Source of the DNA: Hofstenia miamia
Lineage: Eukaryota; Xenacoelomorpha; Acoela; Hofsteniidae
Length of the DNA: 64,000 bases
NCBI GenBank assembly: GCA_900660155.1
Contig: CABFPE010000116.1
Span: 537,527 to 601,526 of the forward strand
Reading direction: 5' to 3'
Each line of letters starts with the position of its first letter. The stretch's first letter is position 1. The position numbers and the translations under genes are program-made. Below the pieces are notes generated by a model. The model was not told the DNA's origin and made no database searches. It saw nothing but the letters and a program-made list of their open reading frames with translations. Shown here in pieces: positions 27,601 through 31,988 of the stretch.

Positions 27601-30600
27601 ATTCGGACAGGTTTGCAGTGAGTTGCTCAGGCTTAGAACAACTGGTTAGGATAGCTTATTTGCATTAGATACAGATGCATTGTTAAGCATTTCTGCAATA
27701 AATTTTTCTAAGCACTATTCTATTGTTTAATGAGCTCGATTTGCTTATTCCAATAGATTCATCACAGATATAATAGAGATATTGTATGTGGGAATCGATT
27801 ATTAAAATAGACGATGTCAGTTCTCAGTGTTTGCAACATACATAGTTTACCAATAATTAACTATGTCATACTTATTAAATTTCGAAAATATATATAGTTA
27901 AAGTAAGAATAAATGATTTTACTATTACTACTACTACTACTACTGAAAGAATTTATTTACTTTCAAGAAAGTATAACAAAAGTACTTATATGGAGTGACA
28001 ACGGGTAGAGAATCCATGGACATTCGAGTCTATGTGCGTTTTAATGGTCGATGGAAAATTGTGCTTATCAATAAAAGCTATTCTCCTGACAGCCAAAGAA
28101 TTTGCCAGCTTCACAGTTCTTTGAAAGAAAGCTTTATCACATGCGGGTTTCTTGGACATCCATTTGGTCTCGAGTTGTATGATGTTGTCCGTTCTGAGAT
28201 AGCGCTTGGGTATTTTTATATTTATAAAATCAAAGATGGGAAAGTCCAACTTGCCCAAAAGACATTTATGTAAAAACATGAGATCATGATATTGAAGTAA
28301 GTAGGATATCGGCCAAAGTGATGACAATTTGAGTTGAGATGTGTAGTCCTGAGCACCAGTGACCCAACGCAAGCACCTCTGCTGAAAACGCTCAAGTTTG
28401 CCGCGATGCAAGGACGAAGGATACCATGCCTGAGAAGCATATATCAAAATCGGTAAGACACATGTTACATAATAATGTCTTTTTACATTGGAGTATACAT
28501 TAATAGGTACATTTCGTTTAAGGAAGAAAAATGCTATATTAGCAGAGCTCAAAGGCAAGTCAATATGTTTGTTCCATTTTAAATCAGAGGTTAGAACAAC
28601 TCCTAGATCTTTGACGTGTGTAGTTGTGGGAATAAGGAAGTCACTGAGAAAGTAGTTACAGGAGTTATTGGCGGGAAAGTTGATTACCGAGCACTTCCCA
28701 GAATTAAAGGACAAATGATTTGAGGTTGACCATGCCAAGAAATGATTAATGCCAGGCTGAAGATCACACTGAGTAATTGCATTGGTTAGTTTACTGTCAT
28801 CAGCATAAGCAAAGCAATGAGAACTCATTGGCAACGTGATTAAATCATTAATACAAATTACGAACAGAAGAGGGCCCAGAATACTGCCCTGTGGGACACC
28901 GCTGGCAATAAACTTAGCTTCAGAATGGGTATTGTTGTAAATCACACATTGACTACGGAAGGAGAGATATGAAGAAATTAATTCAATGAATGCTTTGTCA
29001 AGACCAAACTGTTTGAGTTTCTTTAAGAGCAAATGGTGAGGCGCACAATCGAAAGCTTTACTGAAATCAAAGTACACGGATTCTGTGGATTGATTTGAGT
29101 TTTTATTGCTGTAAAGAGCGTCAAGATATTGAACCAGTTGGGTTACGGTAGACTTTCCGTTCATAAAACCGTGTTGTTGCTTTGAGAAATTGGAACTGAG
29201 TCTGGGGTAAAGAAAGTCAAAAATAAAGTGTTCAAGTATTAATGAAAGGGAAGGTAAGAGACTTATGGGTCTATAATTTCTGATGTTCTCTGCATTGTCC
29301 ACTAAAGGAGCCAGGACGTCATGACAATGTTTTGAGTTCGGAAAGTGAAATCGATATATCTGAATAGTCCATGATAAATCAACAAGCTTGATAGGACCAT
29401 CATGAGTTTCATCAAAAGGGGAAGTGCATGGGGCAAGCTGCTGATAAATAGAAATAAAGTAATCTTCGAAAGCATTAGCAATGGCAGTATTGCTACTGTA
29501 GCGAGTATTGTCAAGGTATAATGATGAAGGTAGGCGTTCACTGCATTTAAGAGATCGAATGAAACGGAAGCAGTCATGAGAGGATTTCGGGCTGAGGGAG
29601 TAAAATAGGGCTTGTTTATCCAGATATACTGAATTCATAAAGTCATTGTTGAGGAGGCTTATGTAACTAGGATTGTAAGAATTCTTTTCAGCTGTGCGCA
29701 ATTTGTTGGCAATGTGAATGGTGCTCGAGGTATAGTAGTAAGGGAACGAACTTCTGCGCTTCGTTTTCAGGGGACATGTGCGTTTAAAGGTCTCAAAAAC
29801 AAGACTATACCATTCGGAAATGAAATTCACGAATAGGTTGTCATAGTAGAGAAGTTGCTTGTAACAAAAATGAGAAGCAATGTTGAAGTGGTTGGAATTG
29901 AATTGTGATTGAGAGAAAACTTTGTGTGCAGAAACACTGTCACAGCCACGTGTCGGTGCAGTAATGACTATATGCACAGGGAAATGATCCGAGTAAGTTA
30001 ACTCCCCAACAGTAACATGAGTACTATCAAGGTTGTCTACGAGAACTACGTCTAACACATTACCAGAGATATGTGTGGCAGAGGTGACAAGTTGCTGAAG
30101 ATTGAGTTCATCAAAAGCATCTAGTAATTCTTGATTATAGTTGTTTGAGCTGGTGAAGGTAGTGAAACATGTTTAAATCCCCAAGAATGAAGAATTTTCC
30201 GGATAGGCATTGATCAACTTTCAGTTTATTATACATGCTGAAAAGATCATTGAACATTTTGACGAGTTCTGTAGGCTCACAGTGATACTGAGAAGAAAGT
30301 GGTGGTTTATAGACGAGAACAAAGAACAGTATAGAGTTGGACAGTACTGTGTATATGCAAACAATTAATCGCAAAAACACTCAATTTTGGAGGTGATCAA
30401 GGGAAGGTCGTTGCGACCTAGCATCAGCAGTCCACTGTGTTCACCGGTAGCATGGTCACAATGCGCTAAGGTGGTATAGTTCACAAATGCTGACAGTTCA
30501 GAGTTTGAGATATCCGCTGAGAGCCAAGTTTCTGTGAGGAAACATAAGTGAGGAGATTTGATACCTAAGTAGTCAGAAAGTTTGAGTCGTTGATTGATAG

Positions 30601-31452
30601 TCCGTAAGCTTTGGGCATTAATGAGATCTATTGAGAGCTCACTAGAAAGTCAGCTATCAATCTTCACCTCAGATCCATTGACAAAAAGTGTCATATCACG
30701 AATTCTTATGCACCTAGGATCCATGTTGTCGTTGTTTATGAGATCTCGCCTTTTAGCAATTAAAATTGGGTGTTTCCATAATATCAGCCATTGTTATCAT
30801 CGTCATAATGATAGATCTAAAGTCCAGAAATATACTTAATGGTTATCCCAAATACTACGGCCAATCAATATTTGTTAAATAATGGCCGCACTAATGTTTG
30901 AATTATATTTGTTCAAGAACTGACTATATCATTAGAAACAAAGATTTAATAGATTATTGAAATAGGTAAGAGGGAATTCACAAACAAAAATATTTCGATC
31001 TAGACATCTCTGATTAATTGCATTAATGTACTGTACATCATCTCAAATGCCTGTTGTGCATCCACTTCAAGCTATTGCAAAATTACTTCATGTACATTGC
31101 CATTGAAGCTGTGTTTTAAGATATCACAACTAAGATATGTTAATTTTATAACTACACTCATAAATATGCTAAATGTAAATATGACTATTGAATATTGGAA
31201 CATAATTAAAAATATATGCAAAAATATAAATATACCGCTAGGTGTAAAATTATTTGCAATTGAATCAGAAAGCGCTCGACATTTCTTCATTTCTTTATAC
31301 GGAGCAGCTTGTGTCCAAGACGTAATATCCATTAAAGGTGGATGCATTCCATGTTGGAGTACCATTTGATAAAGTTGTGAAGGACCATTTGTATCTTCAC
31401 TGGGCAAAGCAGGTAATGTGGGAAGGAGCTTAGTTTGACTAGCCGATAACAT
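2470..31452 (-). CDS. Axonemal dynein heavy chain (DNAH3/7/12 class), N-terminal part, 22 exons
   Basis: Encodes the tail and most of the linker of a single-headed inner-arm axonemal dynein, the ATP-driven motor of cilia and flagella. Joining 22 exons by GT-AG sites with matching phase gives about 1,322 residues. Diagnostic stretches in order: [15 protein letters not shown] (exon 4), SPVPWHSSF (5), [14 protein letters not shown] and [11 protein letters not shown] (15), [14 protein letters not shown] (16), [16 protein letters not shown] and QMPEEGRKF (19), [20 protein letters not shown] (20), [17 protein letters not shown] (21), [11 protein letters not shown] (22). These match the DNAH3/7/12 group; from memory the linker is nearest DNAH7/DNAH12, but orthology is unproven. 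The start is the first in-frame Met, 15 bp after an in-frame TAG. The AAA1-6 ring, stalk and C-terminus are not in the window, so the gene continues left. Exon 7 is doubtful. Introns range from 47 bp to 13.1 kb and the longest are full of LINEs. Confidence 0.95.
2673..2986 (-). CDS. Dynein heavy chain exon 21
   Basis: A 314-nt exon encoding [29 protein letters not shown] and [17 protein letters not shown], all characteristic of dynein linker sequences. It enters with one base carried from exon 20 and leaves in phase 0. The true acceptor is the internal aaatttag; the AG a few bases upstream would bring in a stop. Confidence 0.95.
3117..3356 (-). CDS. Dynein heavy chain exon 20
   Basis: A 240-nt exon containing [20 protein letters not shown] and [19 protein letters not shown], among the most conserved linker stretches in axonemal dyneins. 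Both splice sites are canonical and the phases match the flanking exons. Confidence 0.96.
3771..3888 (-). CDS. Dynein heavy chain exon 19
   Basis: A 118-nt exon encoding [17 protein letters not shown], then [20 protein letters not shown]. This is the classic linker signature W-x-YLEPIF. The donor GTATGTG follows the first base of the next codon. Confidence 0.96.
4057..4227 (-). CDS. Dynein heavy chain exon 18
   Basis: A 171-nt, phase 0-0 exon encoding [20 protein letters not shown], then GSPYIQF and a W-rich end (IIEQWLK). It matches the 'DD(Q/H)I(V/I)K(T/A)QTMxGSP' segment of dynein linkers. Confidence 0.95.
4296..4410 (-). CDS. Dynein heavy chain exon 17
   Basis: A 115-nt exon encoding [20 protein letters not shown] and [14 protein letters not shown], the 'ISxxASKE(Y/F)xLEK' linker segment. 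It is separated from exon 16 by an intron of only 47 bp. Confidence 0.94.
4458..4549 (-). CDS. Dynein heavy chain exon 16
   Basis: A 92-nt exon encoding [20 protein letters not shown] and ending TGIGAHIDQ, directly continuing the RDRHWKQ motif of exon 15. It enters in phase 0 and leaves after two bases of a codon. Confidence 0.94.
4550..5322. other. Dynein intron 15; nothing recognised
   Basis: 773 bp of AT-rich intron sequence with canonical ends. I see no element or exon-like open frame in it. Confidence 0.6.
5323..5531 (-). CDS. Dynein heavy chain exon 15
   Basis: A 209-nt exon encoding [20 protein letters not shown], a basic/hydrophobic stretch and [11 protein letters not shown], the conserved end of the tail/start of the linker. 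The acceptor is the internal aacaatttag. The open frame upstream of it (with its own ATG) is intronic. Confidence 0.96.
5532..6446. other. Dynein intron 14; nothing recognised
   Basis: 915 bp. A 75-codon plus-strand open frame at 5,970-6,197 has no recognisable domain and no splice or repeat context, so I treat it as chance. Confidence 0.5.
6447..6678 (-). CDS. Dynein heavy chain exon 14
   Basis: A 232-nt exon entering in phase 0. It encodes a charged coiled-coil-like run ([20 protein letters not shown]), then [16 protein letters not shown] and [13 protein letters not shown] and WMYG. The 'NxEExLFxW...P(F/Y)xKLW' pattern is typical of dynein tails. Confidence 0.94.
6679..7234. other. Dynein intron 13; nothing recognised
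   Basis: 556 bp of AT-rich sequence with no element or open frame I can name. Confidence 0.5.
7235..7301 (-). CDS. Dynein heavy chain exon 13 (67 nt)
   Basis: A short 67-nt exon encoding [20 protein letters not shown] and KE, a helical tail segment. It completes the codon split by exon 12 and leaves in phase 0, keeping the frame open into exon 14. Confidence 0.9.
7302..8148. other. Dynein intron 12; nothing recognised
   Basis: 847 bp, strongly AT-rich, with no element, repeat or convincing open frame. Confidence 0.5.
8149..8272 (-). CDS. Dynein heavy chain exon 12
   Basis: A 124-nt exon encoding [20 protein letters not shown] followed by a basic helical stretch ([15 protein letters not shown]). 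The W-P-x-R-I motif is the usual one at this point of the dynein tail. Confidence 0.93.
8552..8736 (-). CDS. Dynein heavy chain exon 11
   Basis: A 185-nt exon encoding [25 protein letters not shown] and [19 protein letters not shown]. It matches the 'KIxETPxxTEExxxLxxYI...(D/E)AKxRLxFLxDY' stretch of DNAH-type tails. Confidence 0.94.
8845..9129 (-). CDS. Dynein heavy chain exon 10
   Basis: A 285-nt exon encoding [20 protein letters not shown], then a long helical stretch with [19 protein letters not shown]. The phase is 2 in and 2 out, consistent with its neighbours. Confidence 0.93.
9245..9413 (-). CDS. Dynein heavy chain exon 9
   Basis: A 169-nt exon encoding [33 protein letters not shown] and ending AAHPGPNK. 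The first codon is completed by the single G left by exon 8. Splice signals are atatttag and AA|GTAAGT. Confidence 0.94.
9512..9659 (-). CDS. Dynein heavy chain exon 8
   Basis: A 148-nt exon encoding [33 protein letters not shown] and ILLQCFV. The donor is a weaker GTTGGT, but the phase (1) matches exon 9 exactly. Read directly after exon 6 it gives a contiguous dynein tail (LELHK then EGNAFEG). Confidence 0.93.
9660..10098. other. Intron between dynein exons 8 and 7
   Basis: 439 bp with nothing recognised. If exon 7 is skipped, it becomes part of one 2.8-kb intron (9,660-12,434). Confidence 0.5.
10099..10260 (-). CDS. Candidate extra or alternative dynein exon 7 (54 codons)
   Basis: A 162-nt stop-free block with a strong acceptor (tattgttcttag) and an AAG|GTATTG donor, phase 0 on both sides. 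It could be included or skipped without changing the frame. It encodes [38 protein letters not shown] and ends EGIYHK. I do not recognise this stretch in any dynein: the tail normally runs straight from exon 6 into exon 8. It may be a lineage-specific cassette exon or a chance open block. Confidence 0.45.
10261..12434. other. Intron upstream of candidate exon 7; host sequence plus one MITE
   Basis: 2.2 kb, AT-rich, containing the hAT-type MITE at 11,711-12,045. Nothing else recognised. Confidence 0.6.
11711..12045. mobile_element. hAT-type MITE, 335 bp, with perfect 8-bp target duplication
   Basis: The element starts TAGAGGCCGACGG and ends CGTCGGCCTCTA, so the tips are inverted copies (TAGAGGCCGACG). 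It is flanked on both sides by TCCAAGTA (11,703-11,710 and 12,046-12,053), an exact 8-bp target-site duplication. Eight-bp duplications and TAG-type tips are hallmarks of hAT elements. Near both ends there are runs of the 'cggttcggttcgg'/'ggtttcggtttcgg' type. No transposase is encoded, so it is non-autonomous. The intact duplication and tips suggest a moderately recent insertion. Confidence 0.9.
12435..12630 (-). CDS. Dynein heavy chain exon 6
   Basis: A 196-nt exon encoding [39 protein letters not shown] and [12 protein letters not shown]. It resembles the 'YSCVSTLMSNQLKDLLRRTVE' stretch of DNAH12-like tails. It ends in phase 0. Confidence 0.93.
12711..13053 (-). CDS. Dynein heavy chain exon 5
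   Basis: A 343-nt exon encoding [46 protein letters not shown] and [16 protein letters not shown]. The donor is AT|GTAAGT. The 'DY(I/V)LxDPxE(R/K)xRLxI...PVPWH' pattern is typical of DNAH3/7/12 N-termini. Confidence 0.95.
13054..13381. other. Dynein intron 4; nothing recognised
   Basis: 328 bp between exons 5 and 4, AT-rich, with canonical splice ends. Confidence 0.6.
13382..13571 (-). CDS. Dynein heavy chain exon 4
   Basis: A 190-nt exon encoding [36 protein letters not shown] and [18 protein letters not shown]. The YYIE(H/Q)GI motif is characteristic of this dynein class. The acceptor is acatttag, phase 0 in and 1 out. Confidence 0.95.
13658..13789 (-). CDS. Dynein heavy chain exon 3
   Basis: A 132-nt, phase 0-0 exon encoding [34 protein letters not shown] and MTPQDWE. 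It is N-terminal tail sequence, less conserved than later exons, but it has clean splice sites and a continuous frame with exons 2 and 4. Confidence 0.88.
13790..14315. other. Dynein intron 2, left part; nothing recognised
   Basis: AT-rich host intron sequence before the LINE. No element end can be placed here with certainty. Confidence 0.5.
14316..17735 (+). mobile_element. CR1-like LINE (copy A), decayed, antisense in dynein intron 2
   Basis: A C/T-rich coding region of about 3.4 kb stands out from the AT-rich intron. Parts in order: an ORF1-like Ser/Pro-rich region (14.4-15.1 kb), an endonuclease domain (15.1-15.7 kb, with [16 protein letters not shown] and [11 protein letters not shown]) and a reverse transcriptase (16.0-17.0 kb). 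The 3' end reads ...TTCAGCGGCTAAATAAAGTC followed by an (ATT)n tail at about 17,719-17,735. The 5' boundary is uncertain. Several frame breaks show that it is inactive. Confidence 0.88.
15639..17525 (+). pseudogene. CR1-like endonuclease/reverse transcriptase ORF of LINE copy A (broken)
   Basis: A 628-codon open frame carrying the end of the AP-endonuclease domain and then RT motifs: [52 protein letters not shown] and [16 protein letters not shown] frameshift just after the GAPQGS motif moves the catalytic LLYVDDT into another frame (bases near 17,000-17,020). Sequence between the catalytic motif and the C-terminal region also seems to be missing. A LINE ORF2 normally runs about 900 residues or more, so this one is truncated and frame-broken. 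The endonuclease GDFNLPN motif is also in another frame, just upstream of this start. Confidence 0.85.
17961..18103 (-). CDS. Dynein heavy chain exon 2
   Basis: A 143-nt exon encoding [38 protein letters not shown] and VQTVKTVL, a basic, low-complexity N-terminal tail. The acceptor atatttag and donor CTG|GTGGGT fit the phase left by exon 1. The 13.1-kb intron on its 5' side is the LINE-rich region. Confidence 0.85.
18104..21637. other. Dynein intron 1, left part; no gene
   Basis: 3.5 kb of AT-rich sequence. Overlapping plus-strand frames of about 60 codons at 18,246-18,466 have no recognisable domain. The one structural feature I can support is the inverted repeat at 19,362-19,456. Confidence 0.5.
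19362..19456. repeat. Inverted repeat with ~28-bp arms (possible MITE remnant)
   Basis: The left arm (ggtcaaatcttgtacaaat, then cccatt) is mirrored by the right arm (gggatttgcacaagatttg, then atgacc), with few mismatches and a loop of about 34 bases. It could fold as a hairpin. No clear target duplication was found, so the origin is unresolved. Confidence 0.65.
21638..21683. repeat. (TAA)n microsatellite, about 46 bp, at the 5' junction of the R4/Dong LINE
   Basis: An uninterrupted TAA/AAT run abutting the 5' end of the LINE that follows. A shorter TAA run sits at the 3' end of the R4 sequence (27,059-27,072). Confidence 0.9.
21688..21821 (+). repeat. Imperfect tandem doublet (~70 bp) in the R4 leader
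   Basis: Unit 1 (21,688-21,757) and unit 2 (21,758-21,821) share GGAAG...CTTGGTTGGCAACTTCCTAGG (with one change) and end GTCCAAAAT. They lie upstream of the first ATG of the R4 ORF, so a role as leader or promoter is possible but not shown. Confidence 0.8.
21837..22691 (+). pseudogene. R4/Dong N-terminal ORF with Myb-like DNA-binding region
   Basis: A 284-codon frame. Residues about 55-110 ([20 protein letters not shown] ... [14 protein letters not shown] ... [15 protein letters not shown]) form the conserved N-terminal DNA-binding region of R4-type LINEs. The remainder is Lys/Glu-rich and helical. In related elements this is the N-terminus of one continuous RT ORF. Here the frame closes with TGA at 22,689-22,691, and the RT part resumes in another frame ([18 protein letters not shown]), so there is a frameshift at the junction. 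Confidence 0.8.
22688..22999 (+). pseudogene. R4/Dong reverse transcriptase fragment, copy 1
   Basis: Encodes [52 protein letters not shown] and [12 protein letters not shown] motifs 0-2 as in R4-type LINEs. It is closed by a TAG at the expected '(L)xKLxT' position. RT similarity continues to about 23,310 with further stops. Confidence 0.82.
23401..23408. promoter_or_regulatory. CRE/ATF-type palindrome TGACGTCA
   Basis: Perfect 8-bp cAMP-response-element palindrome in the leader of the unclassified repeat. Copy 2 has TAACGTCA at the equivalent place (48,074). Activity is not shown. Confidence 0.5.
23618..23625. promoter_or_regulatory. CRE/ATF-type palindrome TGACGTCA (second)
   Basis: A second perfect CRE palindrome, in the context GTAGTGACGTCATGGTGTG. 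It is conserved in copy 2 at 48,374-48,381, so it predates the divergence of the copies. Confidence 0.55.
24117..24865 (+). CDS. Unclassified repeat ORF with AT-hook-like motif (interrupted by N gap)
   Basis: Starts [19 protein letters not shown], a start also found in the second copy. It then has a Pro-rich stretch ([15 protein letters not shown]), a basic block [15 protein letters not shown] with the R-G-R-P core of an AT-hook, an acidic/Ser-rich middle and [16 protein letters not shown] 190-base N run follows. The frame after the gap reads [20 protein letters not shown] and ends [11 protein letters not shown]. The bases before and after the gap are identical for 28 bp and copy 2 has no insertion there, so the gap may be artificial. 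A polypyrimidine-AG (TTTTTCTTCTACAG) lies just upstream of the start, so the ORF could be a 3' exon. Function unknown. The basic block suggests DNA binding, which is inference. Confidence 0.6.
24473..24662. other. Assembly gap (190 N)
   Basis: A run of N flanked on both sides by the same 28 bases (24,445-24,472 and 24,663-24,690), a usual sign of an unresolved or artificial gap. Single Ns also occur at 24,033 and 25,332. Confidence 0.95.
25347..25643 (+). pseudogene. R4/Dong RT palm fragment lacking the catalytic motif
   Basis: A 98-codon frame with [40 protein letters not shown] and ending [12 protein letters not shown]. The next part of the family should carry the (Y/M)MDDLK catalytic motif. 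Here the sequence passes directly to [20 protein letters not shown], which normally follows it by some 30-40 residues. The catalytic aspartates therefore appear to be deleted near 25,640. Confidence 0.8.
25774..26010 (+). pseudogene. R4/Dong RT thumb fragment
   Basis: A 78-codon frame reading [40 protein letters not shown] and [11 protein letters not shown], the conserved segment downstream of the RT palm in R2/R4-type LINEs. It ends at a TAA just before [20 protein letters not shown] resumes in the same element. Confidence 0.75.
26059..26610 (+). pseudogene. R4/Dong C-terminal region with zinc knuckle
   Basis: A 183-codon frame with [20 protein letters not shown], a charged helical linker and [17 protein letters not shown], followed by [20 protein letters not shown]. 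In relatives the knuckle is C-x2-C-...-H-x4-C. Here the last Cys is replaced by Tyr (HLIAGY). The frame is closed by a TAG, after which the element continues in the same frame into the endonuclease part. Confidence 0.8.
26611..26874 (+). pseudogene. R4/Dong restriction-like endonuclease region
   Basis: Reads [40 protein letters not shown] and EEIERLW, the PD-(D/E)xK-type endonuclease of R2/R4 LINEs. The usual R-R-P-D is R-R-P-H here, while the second aspartate (VIDIAVP) is kept. Nicking activity is probably lost. In the Dong lineage this enzyme targets TAA repeats. Confidence 0.8.
27059..27072. repeat. (TAA)4 at the 3' end of the R4 copy
   Basis: The R4 sequence ends ...GAGAAAGTAATGAAA and runs straight into TAATAATAATAA. 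On the minus strand the same run is the TTATTATTA tail of a CR1-like 3' end, so two LINEs share one microsatellite. Confidence 0.85.
27061..27105 (-). mobile_element. CR1-like LINE 3' end (tail fragment)
   Basis: On the minus strand this reads GCCTTCAGCAGCTAAATAAC, then GTCATTTATTATTATTA. The plus-strand LINE copy A ends GCCTTCAGCGGCTAAATAAA, then GTCATTCATTATTATC. The match identifies the same 3' end family. How far the fragment extends upstream (beyond about 27,105) is unclear. Confidence 0.75.
27106..27920. other. Intron sequence between LINEs; nothing firmly recognised
   Basis: 815 bp in dynein intron 1. Open frames at 27,097-27,306 (minus) and 27,358-27,591 (plus) match no family I know. 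The first could be remnant body of the CR1-like element whose tail lies beside it. Confidence 0.4.
27921..30730 (-). mobile_element. CR1-like LINE (copy B), minus strand
   Basis: From the 5' side it contains an endonuclease beginning ([34 protein letters not shown]), a middle in another frame ([26 protein letters not shown]) and a 690-codon RT ORF. The 3' end reads GTAAATAAATTCTTTC followed by an (AGT)n tail at 27,921-27,944. No ORF1 was found, so it is 5'-truncated. It lies in dynein intron 1 in the sense orientation. Confidence 0.9.
27986..30058 (-). pseudogene. CR1-like ORF2 C-terminal part: endonuclease end plus reverse transcriptase (copy B)
   Basis: A 690-codon frame. The N-terminal end of the endonuclease ([14 protein letters not shown]) is followed by a linker and [93 protein letters not shown] with the catalytic ADD, and [17 protein letters not shown]. 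The RT C-terminal region is intact to its stop. Between HDVLAPLVD and [11 protein letters not shown] about 50-60 residues of the usual RT entry region are missing without loss of frame. The ORF is therefore long but probably inactive. Confidence 0.9.
30731..31235. other. Dynein intron 1, right end; nothing recognised
   Basis: 505 bp of AT-rich sequence between the LINE 5' end and the donor of dynein exon 1 (G|GTATAT). Confidence 0.5.
31236..31452 (-). CDS. Dynein heavy chain exon 1 (start codon)
   Basis: Encodes [40 protein letters not shown] and [20 protein letters not shown], ending NFTPS plus one base. The 'PPLM(D)xxSWxxxAP(Y/F)KE' pattern fits DNAH-type N-termini. The ATG at 31,450-31,452 is the first in-frame Met after an in-frame TAG at 31,468-31,470. 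A polypyrimidine-AG ends at 31,468, so a non-coding or short upstream exon cannot be excluded. With SELENOT starting 381 bp away on the other strand, this is most simply the first coding exon. Confidence 0.8.
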
Positions 31453-31833
31453 CGGCGAATCATTGTACTAAAACCAAAACATAAAAAGTTAAATTAAATA
31501 AACTTGCAAACCTTGATTCTGCTACTTAACGGCGGTTGATCATTCATTCTCAACCATACTTGTTGGTCCTTTTATCCATTTTAATATTTCCATAGAAACT
31601 CGAAAATAATTTCGTAATTACATATTGAAAATATATTATCTGTAAGATGGTATTAACAAATAAATATAATCGCACAAAAAAAACTATTTTTCATCACAAT
31701 GCGATGAAGATATGTTAAAATTTGATTGTTGTTTTTTTGATGAACAAGTTTTGCACAATATACAAGGGAATGATTTTAGTTAGTCATTAAGTGCTTGAAC
31801 ATTGAATTAACTCAAAATTAAAATGTAATTTTA
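31453..31833. promoter_or_regulatory. Divergent promoter region between the dynein gene and SELENOT
   Basis: The two host genes start on opposite strands with 381 bp between their ATGs. The region is AT-rich and contains an X-box match (31,586-31,599). A bidirectional promoter is inferred from this arrangement. No transcript start is visible in the sequence itself. Confidence 0.55.
31586..31599 (+). promoter_or_regulatory. X-box (RFX-type) match ATTTCCATAGAAAC
   Basis: Fits all 14 positions of the X-box consensus RYYNYYATRRNRAC, the site for RFX factors that control ciliary genes. It lies 134-147 bp upstream of the dynein start codon, within the usual range. The rc strand misses one position. 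The assignment to the dynein gene is inference from its ciliary role. Confidence 0.55.
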
Positions 31834-31988
31834 ATGGCTAGGTTTGAGCAATTCATCGTTGCTGGAATAGTTGTTCTATTAAGTTTTCTAACTTTTACAG
31901 AACTTTTCAAATTCCCTCTCTTTAGTATTCAAAACCACAATTTCAGTAGTCGGAAATTAGATGGACCTGTTCTTCATTTTATTTATTG
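31834..31988 (+). CDS. SELENOT: SELENOT exon 1
   Basis: 155 nt from ATG. It encodes MARFEQFIVAGIVVLLSFLT, FTELFKFPLF and KLDGPVLHFIY, then the first two bases (TG) of the motif Cys. The donor is TG|GTAATA. The N-terminus is a signal peptide or membrane anchor. Confidence 0.9.

Noticed and set aside
31456-31470. A polypyrimidine-AG just upstream of dynein exon 1, suggesting an earlier coding exon
   Set aside because: An in-frame TAG sits at the AG and SELENOT begins 381 bp from the dynein ATG on the other strand. An upstream coding exon is not needed, although a non-coding one remains possible.
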